Source of the DNA: Flaccisagitta enflata
Lineage: Eukaryota > Chaetognatha > Sagittoidea > Aphragmophora
Direction of reading: 5' to 3'
Assembly (NCBI GenBank): GCA_965153355.1
Contig: OZ231126.1
Coordinates: 108,624,001 to 108,688,000, forward strand
Length of the DNA: 64,000 nt
Shown here in pieces: positions 23,707 through 34,961 of this stretch. Under the pieces are notes generated by a model. That model ran no database searches and was not told where the DNA came from. It was given only the letters and a program-made list of their open reading frames with translations. Each line of letters starts with the position of its first letter. The stretch's first letter is position 1. Both the position numbers and the translations under genes were made by a program.

Positions 23707-25889
23707 TTATACAGGTCTAGCGACAAACGAATTATGATTAATGAAGATCGGGGAGAAAAGAAGGAAATTTTTGCGAGTACAGACGACGTCCATAGTGTCG
23801 GATCCAGGCACATCTGCAATATAATAAGTGAAGATCGGTGGGCTCGACGTGCCGCCTTGGGGGGCCGATGCGCCCAGTTCCCTAACTGTCGAGAGGATGT
23901 CGCCGTCCTTTATTTGGAATGTGCGATTCAGAAGAAAGCTTGCTATTATTTTTATGAGCGGGAGTGGAGCTTCGTCTTTGAGGAGTTTGTAGAGGACACC
24001 GTTGTGCCATAATTTGTCGAACGCCTTCTCGAGGTCGATGAAGACGCCGATGATGTGTTGTCCCTTCTTGAAGGCGTTTGATATATCGTCGGCTAACTTT
24101 ATGATCGATTCCTGTGCACTTCGGCCTTTGGCAAATCCACATTGGCGAGCGCGTCTTTTATTATTTTCGTCTAAGAATCTGTTGAAGGACTTTAGGTATA
24201 TTTTTTCGAGGATTTTCCCCATTGTGGCGCAGAGTGAAATGGGGCGATAATTACCACTTTTTGTCGAATCTTTTCCTGGTTTGGGGATCATTGGAACCCA
24301 ACTGAGCTTCCAGGATTTCGGGAAGTATGATGTTGCTACACAGGCGTTGAAAATGATCACCAGTCTTTTGATGGCGAGGTTAGTAAATCGCTTAAGTAAG
24401 TAGTGGTCGATACCATCGGGGCCCGCCGCCCCAGTTGGTTTAATAGCTTTGATTAAGTTGGCTGTTTCCTCTTCAGTTGTCATCATGAAGGTTCTCTCAT
24501 CATCGAATGCGATCTCGTCGATGTTGTTGCAGATTGTCGGTTCTCCTATGTCACAATAATCACTATTTAGGTGGTTGTCGACGGCTTCTGTGAAGGCGCT
24601 GTCGATACGGGGATCATCGTCGAGGTTGCACGTTTGCTCGAGACGATTGGCGTGTGTCTCCACATTTTCTTGCCGATTTTGACATTTGCTTCCGTCGTCT
24701 CGTGTTAAGGCTTTGAAGGATGCACTTTTGTTGTTCCGGTTCATGATCGCATTCATTTTTTTCCACCGTTTCTTCGGACAGCTTTCTTTTAATACTTCCG
24801 TTCCTTTATGTTTGAGGTGCTGTTCTTCGTCTTTTTTGATTTGGCGCTTTATTTCACGTTCGAGGTAGTTTGATCGTTGGCGTTCGGGTGATGTGAAGTT
24901 GGCTCTATTACGAGTGCGTTTCCTTATAAGACGTCGTCGTTCTGCGATTAGTGCATTGGTTTCGGCGCTGAGTACGACGCCGTTGTTTGTTCTAAGACGT
25001 TTGGTGTGCGTCGCGTCTCTTTTTCCTCTTATAATGCACTCGGTGAAGTTCACAATTTCCTCGTCGATCATCTTGGCGTCGAAACGTTGGTCGAGTTTTA
25101 TTATACTTGGGCTCTCCTGAAGGTAGCGGTCGATGTTTTCACATAGTTGTTCGTCATTCACTATATCGATATACACAGGCTGATTGCGTTGATGCATTTT
25201 TAGATGTAAGGAGATCGGGAGGTGATCACTTCCGACGGGTCGTCGACACTGTAGCACATAAGAATTTCGTTTGCCTTTTTATTCACAAAACACATGTCGA
25301 GGACGTTGTCGTCGCCGCGTTTGTTATTAATGTATGTTGGGATTTTATTTTTCACGTATGAGAGATCGTTTGATTCTGTTAGAATGCGGAGTACCTCGCC
25401 ACTCGTTGAGTCGAAGTTGCTTCCGAAGGAGCGTAGGCTTGAGTTGAAGTCGCCAAGTAGTATCGCTGGATTTTCCGCCCCCGCGATGTTTGTTAAGGTG
25501 GTGATTAGTGAGTCGTCGATTTCATCCCCGGGATGCACATATTGGGTTCCGATTATGATGGTTTTGTTTCCGATCACTATTTTACATATCATAGATTCTT
25601 TGTTCCTAGTGTCGATGGGAGTAACGAAATATTTTTTTGGGATGGCCATTGCCACCCCCCCGGCGGCCATTGCCACCCCCCCGGCGTATCTTTCACGTTG
25701 TGGGTCGTTTTTAATTATGACATTGTGGTTCTTTAGTGTCGTTTTGTCTTCGTCTTCTGCGTGTAGTCGGCAGTCGTTTATAATAAAGATGTCGTTTGTA
25801 CATTCTTTACAGTTTATTCTATTTACAAATTGTGTCAATCTCGTGAAGTTACCATTGCTGTTGATGGCGGTGCATCTGATGTTATCCAT
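23707..25889 (-). pseudogene. LINE-2nd family, ORF2 (endonuclease + RT), truncated and frameshifted
   Basis: The endonuclease starts at ATG 25889 and has RYAGGVAMA, GTQYVHPGDE and GDFNSSLRSF. A seven-residue duplication (AGGVAMA twice) lies in the GG-loop. Near 25.23 kb the frame shifts: the expected GSDHLPI motif is in the next frame, which continues through the RT (AAGPDGID, PKPGKDSTKSGNYRPISL, IDLEKAFDKLWH, APQGGTSSPP). The catalytic F/YADD box is not present after IADVP, and the coding sequence ends near 23.71 kb. The element is a different family from the LINE at 14-21 kb and is inactive. Confidence 0.8.
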
Positions 25890-27070
25890 TCTTGCTGATG
25901 TCTTCCAGGCTGCTCGCCGACATCGTCGGGATATGGACTGCCTCGACCAAAGGACCTTGGGGTCTTTGGCTTGACGATGCTTGTGTCCACGATTCTGGGA
26001 TACCGGATATGGTTTTTGTGTTGATTACTAGCAGATTGCCCATGTAAGCTATTTGGGCGTTCGATAGGTCGACTTTTTTTAGCCCCATTGCCTGACCTGT
26101 AGTTGCTTGCATCTTCTTCAAGTCCTGCGGATCCAATTGCGGCATCATTGGCATCGTTGGCGGTGATGATCTGCTCTCTGTACCTTTCGAGTTGCCCGTC
26201 GCTGTAACGGATGTCCTGACTTCCGAAGCAGGGACTTCTTGGCCTCCGTTGCTGACACCTGTGTGAGAGTTCCCAGTCGCAGGTTGTATATAGCTAGCTT
26301 GTTTTTGGTTATCGCCTACCGACTTACTAGCTGCCAACCTGCTGCTGGAGGAGTTATCTGGCACTTTGGATGATGTGTTGTCATCTTCACTCGACTCTGA
26401 AGACAAGTCTTCCTCTTCATCCCCTTCTGTATCGGATTGATCTTGATTCCCTGGATTCTCGGGGTCTTTCCAGTCCCCCAACATCGACCCTGCGTCATTC
26501 GGGGCAATGTGTTGGGTAAGTTTTGATAGGAATTCTTTAAGATTCTTATTTTGGATGTCAATTTTCCTTTCAATTGCAGTCATGCGCTTTTTCTGCCCCT
26601 TTTTTGTGGCCTCCTGCTGCTCTTGGAGGGTTTGTTGACCTTTCACTAGTTCGCTTACAGTTTTCTCTAGTGATGCTATTCGAGAGTCAGTGTCATTTAT
26701 GTACTTCTGAGCCTCTTCAGTCATTGGTCTTTGTCCGTTCCCTCTTAGCCTTGGCCATGCTGTGCCATTTCTATTGGGGAGACCTATTTCTTCTTGTGTT
26801 GCAGGGGTTATATCTGCCCAGGATGCTGAGGTTGCTGCTGTTTCTAAGGTTACCTCGGTTTGTTGTGTTCTCCCGTCCGTTTGGGGTGGCGGATTTGTAT
26901 TGTTACCTTGATTGTTACCTTGATTGTCTGTGGCGCCTTGCTTACCGCCTCGCTGTTCTCTTCTTCTTTGGAGCATGTTCTTCCAATTGATGTTTCTTGG
27001 GCAGTCCTTTGAGTTGCTCCTGTGGGCGCCTCCACATCCGGAGCACTTGACGTCATTGGGGCATACGTTG
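25882..27070 (-). CDS. LINE-2nd family, ORF1 (zinc-knuckle Gag-like), 5' truncated
   Basis: Open minus-strand frame from about 27070, with no in-frame ATG before 26976. It contains CSGCGGAHRSNSKDC, a CCHC-type knuckle common in Jockey-like ORF1 proteins, preceded by another Cys cluster (CTCNVC). Downstream are an arginine-rich patch, a coiled-coil-like segment near 26.6 kb and a long Ser/Asp/Glu-rich region. The end overlaps the ORF2 start by 8 nt in another frame, suggesting coupled translation in the intact element. The missing 5' part is cut off near 27.08 kb. Confidence 0.65.
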
Positions 27071-27099
27071 CACGTGCAGTGTCAAGCAGTCGCTCTGCT

Positions 27100-28310
27100 C
27101 TAGTTATGAAATCAGCTGATTCAGTCGCCCAGTAAGGAACAATTTAACGCATCTCTTTAGTCAAAACATGCATGCTCGTAGATTTGTTGGGTAAATATAT
27201 TCAGTACCCTAAAAACGCTTGATAAATTATTTTGTCACTAAAGTCTTGCCTCAACAATTTAAAGTAACTTTTTCTTATACAACGAAACGCATCAACGAAA
27301 CTAAACTCATATCTAACGCCTTCACATGAAAGACCATACTCTACTGTCGGGTAGTTGACGCGCGAAACGGCAAAAGCCTCCGTCAGTTGCTTCTGCAACG
27401 AAGATGAATTGCGTGAGTGTGAACCGATACTGTCGATACTGCACTGTCGATGCTGTTGATTTTCTTATAAAGAAAGCGACAAAGCTGCACGACAATGGGG
27501 TGAAACCATCAAGATCGAACACTTTTTACAGCGTCTTCAAGTTAATTGCGCTTCGATAAGGTAACTGATGCACATGCTTGACTGAGTAACAACGGGTTAT
27601 TTTTTTCTGAGGCCCGGTGTTATTATATAAACAGCTATGTGTTGCTTAAACTTTTAAACTTTTTGTTATTTTCTTTTCATCTATCCTCTAACATAGGAGA
27701 TGATTTCAATGTCTGTACTTTTTTTTATGAGAACCTAGTTTATAAGAACATTCAGGCTTAAAATTGTTCCAAAATTGATACTTATAATTATAATTAATTC
27801 TATTTTTTTGAAGGCTTTGGCCTCAAAATGATGTTCTTACAAAAAAAAAAATGTATTTTATTTTTTTTATGCTGCTTTCTATGGACTACACGCTTTTCTA
27901 TTTTTAAGAACACTGTTTATAAGTACATCTGCCTCAGATTTGGAAAAAAATAAAAATATCTTAAGAACATGTTGAGCCTCGGATTCAAAAAAAAAATAAT
28001 ATTTATAAAAAAACTAGTTAGATTAGATGGAAAACCCAAAATGATTAATATTTTGGTAATGATTTTTAGAATGATAATTCATTATTCATTAATTTTAATC
28101 TTGCAATTTTTTTTATGTAATAAATTTTTTTTTAACAATTCCTTAAATTATATCATTATACTAATGAAAATACAAATTTTAAAAAGAATTATATTATTAA
28201 AGAATAACAACATGTTAAGAACATTTGAGCTTTAAAACAAGGCTAAAAATAAAAACGCGCACTCACTTCAAAAATCCATGTTCTTATGAAATGAAAAGCG
28301 TGTACATGGT
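27100..28310. other. Non-coding, AT-rich, no gene recognised
   Basis: A 5' GC-richer part to about 27.55 kb has only short frames without family motifs. The remainder is strongly AT-rich with repeated TTAAGAACAT phrases. Confidence 0.4.
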
Positions 28311-28315
28311 CTACG

Positions 28316-28420
28316 TTTACAAGAGGACCTCACTTAAAAAATTTACAAGAGGACCTCACTTAAAAAATTTACAAGAGGACCTCACTTAAAAAATTTACAA
28401 GAGGACCTCACTTAAAAATT
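28316..28420. repeat. 26-bp tandem repeat, four units
   Basis: Four near-identical units of TTTACAAGAGGACCTCACTT plus AAAAAA, flanked by related single phrases such as GAACCTCACTC. Confidence 0.9.
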
Positions 28421-29800
28421 TTTCATCTATCCTGAGAATTTCTACGCAAGAAATTTATGGACTTATAATTATATGTACTGTTGAGTTTAGGGGTAGGGTT
28501 GAGTTTATGGGTAGCGCTGTTTAAAAGAACCTCACTCAGATTTGGTCCAAAAATCGTTAGAATATCTTAAGAAAATGATGAGCCACAGCTTTGGAGATAC
28601 GGACATTCTGCTTTCTTTATCATTGCCCTTGCCCACTCTTAGGTTACTTTGGTAGCTGTGTATCCAGCCTTGTTTATAACAACATCATTTTTTTCTGTAG
28701 CCTTCAAAAGGGATAAAGATCCCCGTGTCACTTGTTAACGGGGTACACTAGAAAATCAGACATGTATCCCTTCTAGTATCATTCAGCACAAAAAACTGAC
28801 CCACACGCAAAATTTCACATTTTGCTCGAAAAACGTTCTTTTCGTTTATTGTTTTAAGAGACTGGACTAGACAGAAAAAGCTGGTTGTAGAGACGTGTGC
28901 ATATGATTAAAAAGTCAAGCCTTATTTGAGAAATTCTGTTCTCAAATCTTGATAATTATGAAAACACGTAGTAAAAAAAGTATAGAAATGATTTTCTGAC
29001 AAACAAAAAACAGTACTGGTTAAGATTAGTGTAAGAGTGAAAAAAGCTTGCTTGTTTATATTCAGCGGCCGACATAATTAAATTCCTTTATCTCCTTAAT
29101 TTTTTCCCTTTGCAGAATCCATCTACACGCATCTCTCCGAAAACAAACCTGGATCGTTGTAATTGTTTAGCCGTTCTCAATTTCCATCAAAGGGAGTGCA
29201 AGGTAGAATTTGTGTGTTGGTATTTAAAAGAAGCGGCACTGTGGAGGATAGGGACGAGTCTAGGAGTAGAGGCGAGTCTTTAAGTACAGATGAGTCTTGG
29301 GGAAGAGGCGAAACTAAGGGTCTAAGGGGTTAATGTAGAGGAACATGTAAGGGTAAATGTAGGGTTTGGGTTAAATATCACATTGGCAACTTAAACAATA
29401 GATGCAGTGCGAAACGTGATGGACAAGCTGCGGGAACGCTTTTGAATTTAATCTCGCGCATCCAGTGTGTGTGTGTATGCGCACGTGTGTGTGTGCTGCG
29501 TCCTTGCGAAAACAGTCGTACCTAGAATTATTAGAAATGGTTTTTACCGAGTTATGGCCAGTGTGGTTAACTTTAGAGGGAGCAACCTAATTCTACATAT
29601 TTTAGTTCAAAAGCGACTTACGCACATCCATCCCATCTTGGTCAGTTCTGTATTGGGGCTAAACACTATGTAACGGGTGGTCAAAAAAAAAGGTGACTAA
29701 GCTAGAATTTCCTCCAATAAGTTTTGATTTTTTTTTATAAGTTGATATTTTGAAAATAAAATAAAGCATAAAAAAAAATATTTTTTTTATCTTTAAATCA
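28420..29800. other. No gene recognised
   Basis: Mixed sequence with a short GT-rich run near 29466-29494. No RNA gene, splice-consistent exon or element ends were found. Confidence 0.4.
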
Positions 29801-29819
29801 AATAACTATATAAATTTAA

Positions 29820-30125
29820 ACAGGTCGCCCAAGGGCAATATGTGGTCAGCGATACCCGTTGCCCTGCTTTGCATGATTGTCAATTTGAGTGAGAGGAAGC
29901 AGGGCAACGGCCCCAAAGGGGACGAAGTCCTGTAGAACACAGGGGGACTTTTATTCGTCCTTCCGTCCTTCCGTCCGTTCGTTCCCCCAGGCCCTCTCAG
30001 GCCTGAAATCTGCCCTCTCAGGCCTGAAATCTGCCCTCTCAGTCCTGAAATTTGCCCTTTCAAGCCTTGAATCTGGGAGAGCAGATTTCAGGCCTGAGAG
30101 GACAGATTTGGTCTGAGAGGGCATA
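29820..30125. repeat. Interspersed repeat with 21-bp tandem units and an inverted end
   Basis: A GCAGGGCAACGGCCCCAAAG...GTCCTGTAGAACAC block is followed by about four units of CCCTCTCAGGCCTGAAATCT, then inverted copies (CAGATTTCAGGCCTGAGAGG). The first block recurs at 31.65, 31.78 and 32.25 kb. Confidence 0.75.
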
Positions 30126-30456
30126 TTTAGTGGCAGCTTGACCCACCAACGCATCCACATACCATCATTTAGACCTGTGCAATTGACCTTGATATAGTTT
30201 AGAATAAGTACTTTGACCAAGTTATTTACCTCATTTGATGCACATTAAGTTGGTTTGCCAGTTTTATTTGCAAAGTAAGAAGTATAAAAACAAGGCCGGA
30301 TACACGGCTACGGAAGTCACGTGCGGGTGGGCAGGGACCATATTTGAGGTCACCAGGTCATTTGGGCAGAAGCAGCGAGGTCAAAGAAATAAAATCATAA
30401 AAAAAGTAAAGTGTGACTGACCGACCGACAGACCGCCAGACAAAGCGGGTTATAGA

Positions 30457-30472
30457 GTTGCGTGCATGCGAC
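30457..30472. repeat. Variant hairpin end GTTGCGTGCATGCGAC
   Basis: Same repeat ending as at 23.55 and 48.11 kb: preceded by GACCGACAGACC-type sequence and followed by TAAAAA. A more diverged ending follows at about 30.74-30.78 kb. Confidence 0.65.
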
Positions 30473-30799
30473 TAAAAACCTTCAATTTGGTCACTATTTT
30501 CACCAAAATAGGTACGTTCAAAGCTCTGGCCTAGCAACAAGTGATGCGGGGTCACAATATCGTTGAGGACGGGTAGGCAGCGGCATCCAACCCCCATCCA
30601 CACCCAAAACCCCACTCCAAACACAAACATACAAAAAGAATCCAAAACACTCATTTTTCCACTTTTCAACTTGATCATCACGGGAGGATGGACCGACGGA
30701 CAAACGGACCACTGGACCAACAGACTGACAGATGGACAAAGCCTCTTAAAGAGTTAAGTGTCTGCATCTAAAAAAAAGAGTGAAAGGAGTAGGAGTGAA

Positions 30800-30803
<4 letters not shown>

Positions 30804-30888
<85 letters not shown>
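30804..30888. repeat. (GA)n microsatellite
   Basis: About 85 nt of uninterrupted GA. Confidence 0.95.
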
Positions 30889-30889
<1 letters not shown>

Positions 30890-30891
<2 letters not shown>

Positions 30892-31470
30892 GGATGGACT
30901 GATGGCTGGACAAACCTCTTATCTTGATACAAAAATGTATCTAAAACTGGACCAGTCGTTTATATAGAATATTGTACATATTGAAGATTGGTATAGAATA
31001 TTTGCTTTCTAATTGTGATGAACACATATCAGTTTAAAATTTACCTTTTAGCGCACTTGCTTTTAAACAAGTTCAATGGGCATTGACAAAAAGCTCATTT
31101 GCATATTGCAGTAAATTAGAATTTCATATGGTATGACAAACGCGTAGGATTTGTTTTACATAAATTTGCTGTAACTATCTTAGATTACAACTATCTAATG
31201 ATAAATCTTTATTTTGTGAGGTTTTAAGGATCTATCACTGATTTGTTTACTTTTTTAAATCTATTTTTTCATCTCTTTTCACCCCTCGGTTGAAAACGAC
31301 CTATGTTTATAGTATACAATTTTCAAGTCATTTTGCTGCCTGTAGGCCTCGACTTTATCTGACTAGTGCTGCCTGGGTTTTGTAAAATATTTAATTTTTT
31401 TGTGTCAAACAGCTAGTCAACAGGCCAAAGTTGTTATTTTACCTCTGATATGGGGGCTAGGAGCCTGATT
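30890..31470. other. No gene recognised
   Basis: AT-rich sequence between the microsatellite and the interspersed repeat cluster. Nothing identifiable. Confidence 0.4.
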
Positions 31471-32345
31471 GGACTCAGATGGGTTTTATCTACTTAGATC
31501 TATGTTGTGGCCTCCAATATATAGGTTCTGACCAGATTTTGCTTGAATTTGAGCCATTCTGCTTGGATTTAGGCCATTTTTGGGCTTTTTGGCAGAACGG
31601 ATGGACAGACGGATGGATGGATGGGCAGATTTCCCCTGTGTTTTACAGGACTTTGTTTCCTTTGGGGCCGCTGCCCTGCTCCCCTTCAAAAAAAATCAAA
31701 CACTACTCAAGCAGGGCAAGGGTACAACTGACCATTTACTGCCTTTGGGCTGCTATTTCTTTTTGGGCAGAGGCCCCGCAGGGGACAAAGTCCTGTAGAA
31801 TACAGGGGGAATATGTCCATTCATCCATCTGTAAATTTGCCCATCCCCCCCGCCTCATCCTCAGGGCTTCTTTGGGGCCTCTTCTTACCTAAATTCTGCC
31901 AAATAGCCTAAATCCAAGTAATAAAGCCAAAATCAAAACAAAATGGCCCAAACAAAAACACAATGGCCCAAATCCAAGCAAAATGGCCAAAATATAAACC
32001 ATAAAATCCCAATTCAGGCCTGAGGTCCATCATTTTGGCCCTTTAGACCTATATTGTAGCCTCCAATACCTACCAATACCGACCAGACTTTTTTTACTTG
32101 GATTTGGCCCATTTTGCTTGGATTTGGCCCATTTTGCCTAGAATTGGCCCATTTTGCTTGGATTTGGGCTATATTGCTTGGATTTGGGCTATTTGGAAGG
32201 ACAGACAGACAGATTCTCTCCCCCCCCCTCGTGTTCCACAGGACTATGTCCCCTTCAAGGCCGCTGCCCTGCTCCCCCTCAACCTAAATCATATGCTAAG
32301 TACTCAAGCAGGGCATGGGAACCGCTCACCACTTTGGGCTGCTAT
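31470..32345. repeat. Two direct copies and one inverted partial copy of an interspersed repeat
   Basis: Direct copies lie at about 31470-31720 and 32035-32280. Both have a CCTCCAATA phrase, GCTTGGATTTGGCCCATTTT-type units, a GGACAGACGGA run and a ...ACAGGACT...GCCGCTGCCCTGCTCC block. Between them (about 31740-32000) the same parts occur on the opposite strand, so the segment can fold back. Confidence 0.7.
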
Positions 32346-32349
32346 CTTA

Positions 32350-33700
32350 AGTCACTTAGTGCTCTAGTTTTTTTCACCGTTATGCTTGGCTGGATCATCT
32401 CATGTCTAAATGTATTTCCCACGTTCTCCAATGATCTGGTAAACTAAGCAAAATGACTCAGAATGTAATTGGAGAAGTAAAATTTTGAAAAAGGTAAAAA
32501 TGACTTCATTCATTTTTTGCATGCTCTGCGTCTAAGGGTTTAGAATTCTCACTGCAATGAGATCTGAACTTTAAAATCAATTTGCAGAGATCTATAAAAT
32601 GAGCTATTGATCATGGTGGTAAGATAAAAGCAATATATTCTGACTCAACGTAAGTCCCTGAGGGGAAAAAAAATTGCAGATATGACATAAATTTTTGGGG
32701 AAGAGTATCAAAAAGTAATTTTTGTGGGATAGTGTGCAGTTTTTGCGATAGTATGTGCAATGTTGGATGATATGAAATTGAATTGAATGGAGAAAAAAAT
32801 AAGCAGGGGCGTATATTCTTGAGTTGCTTTTGATTTTCCCCCCCCCCCCCACCTTTGATTTTCTTCCCTTTTATATCCATGATTTTCTTCCCCATATAGC
32901 AATAAAACTATGTAGTTAAGGTTTAAATAGTGCTAAATTGTGTTTTACTAATTGAGTTTTATGATTTGGTACTGTAAAAAGTTATATTTTCCCCAAATTT
33001 CCGTTTTTTCTCTTTTTTCCTCCTTTGATTTCCTTCCCCATCTCCAGACTCAAGAATATACAAGCCTGAAAATAAGTTATGCAATTGCAGACCTTGAAGA
33101 TTTACTAGCTGTCAACATCTAACAACGACCCTAGGATGGTAAAAGCCGTGACCACGGCATTTGATATTCCAAATCCATAGATTAAAGCTCCTAAGTTCGC
33201 TTAGAGGAATTTTAGGACATCGGACAGCAACTATTACACTAAATCAATTCTTATAAGCTGTAGGGGAGGATGCTAAAACTTTGGGTCCCTCATCCACTCC
33301 ACAATGGAGGAAAAAACTCAAACATGGCCAAAATGTGTCTTAGAGCATGACTATGATTATCTTTCTGTTTTTTTTGAAACGTCAAGGAACGTCAGCCACT
33401 TGAGGGAAAAAGGAACCCACCAGGTTGTAGCTTACACTAAGCACTACCACACATATGTGGTACAGCCTCCCCAAATTCTCCGTTCTTTAGTGTTGGGGGT
33501 AAAATTTTAAGTCCTAGTGATGTGACTGTGACCAAGAACAGGCCCACCAAAATTTTCTCTGACTCGATGAGAAACAGCTCTCTAATTTCTGCTAATACTT
33601 TCCTCTACCAAATCGGAGCTGCTTTACATTTTTTTCTCACTTATACTTTCTTTTTGCTTCTTTTTCAATTCGTGGATGAAAAAAACAGAAAATGACAAAA
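32350..33700. other. No gene recognised
   Basis: AT-rich sequence with a C10 run near 32840. No supported coding exon or RNA gene. Confidence 0.4.
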
Positions 33701-33889
33701 GATGATCACGTTATGAATAATGATGACGCTTACAACTGAAAACGACATTGACGATAGCAACAACGACGACGACGACGATGATGACGTCGATGATGATGAT
33801 GATGATGACAACGACAATGCCAGCGCTGACGATGGAGATGACAATGACAACGACGATGACAGCGGGGATGAGGACAACATCCATTACAA

Positions 33890-33932
33890 CAAAAGCAACA
33901 ACAACAACAACAACAGCAACAACAACAACAGC

Positions 33933-34015
<83 letters not shown>

Positions 34016-34192
34016 ACAACAACAACAACAACAGTAACAATAATATAAACAGTAACAATAACATCAACAGCAGCAACAACCTCAACTATGACATCAAAAC
34101 AACATCAACAACAACGATGTCAACAACCTACAACAACAACAACATCAACAACAACAATGTCAATGACGTCAACAACAACAACAAAAACAATG

Positions 34193-34264
<72 letters not shown>

Positions 34265-34372
34265 GCAACAACAACAACAACAACAATGTCAACAACAACA
34301 AATGATGTCAAAAACAATGACGTCAACAGCAACGACATCAACGGCAGCAACAACATGAACGGCAACAATGTC

Positions 34373-34442
<70 letters not shown>
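33890..34442. repeat. AAC-rich trinucleotide array
   Basis: Over 500 nt dominated by AAC with ATC/GTC/AGC interruptions, preceded by GAC/GAT repeats (33.75-33.88 kb). All long frames here are repeat artefacts. Confidence 0.9.
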
Positions 34443-34443
<1 letters not shown>

Positions 34444-34449
34444 CTGACA

Positions 34450-34961
34450 GCGAAACCAACAATGACAGTGAGGACGAGGACGAGGACGATGCTAATGACC
34501 ACGTGCAAGGTGAAAGTTCCCTGCCAAATCATGACCTCAAAAGAGTAAAGATGTCATTATCTTTTTAAAACCATCGGCATGTATGACTGACATGACTGTC
34601 TGTCTATGTTTCTGTGTCTCGTATCAAGATAGTAACCAGATGATGCAAATAAAAGGGAGGCGTTTCATATTACCTTTATGATTTTATTTGATGATTTTTA
34701 CAAGCAAAGCAGAGATTCCCGCGCCGGAGAGGGGATTTTTTACGTCTGACGATATTTACAAAATGTACAGTAAAATCAATTTACAGAGACAAAGAAGAGG
34801 AAGAGGATGAGATAATATCGCGCGCATTCACAACGCGATTCATGCGCGCTCAGCGAATTTGCTCTACATTACTGTAACCCTACTCAATCCAGGGGTCCGT
34901 ATCATAACCAGGGGTTGTAATCCTATTCATATTAGATCCCCCCATTAAGAATTATAACGGA
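34450..34961. other. No gene recognised
   Basis: Follows the AAC array; 3' flank of the Env-like ORF, with no clear LTR. Confidence 0.4.

Noticed and set aside
27201-27522. Minus-strand frames with ordinary-looking composition
   Set aside because: Short, no start in good context, no family motifs, and not continuous with the adjacent LINE ORF1; not enough to call an exon.
29467-29673. Short plus-strand frame beginning in a GT-rich run
   Set aside because: No domain, no splice context, and the start is in simple sequence.
33720-34450. Long plus- and minus-strand frames rich in Asn, Thr, Val or Leu
   Set aside because: They are translations of the AAC/GAC arrays in several frames at once; no non-repetitive protein sequence is present.
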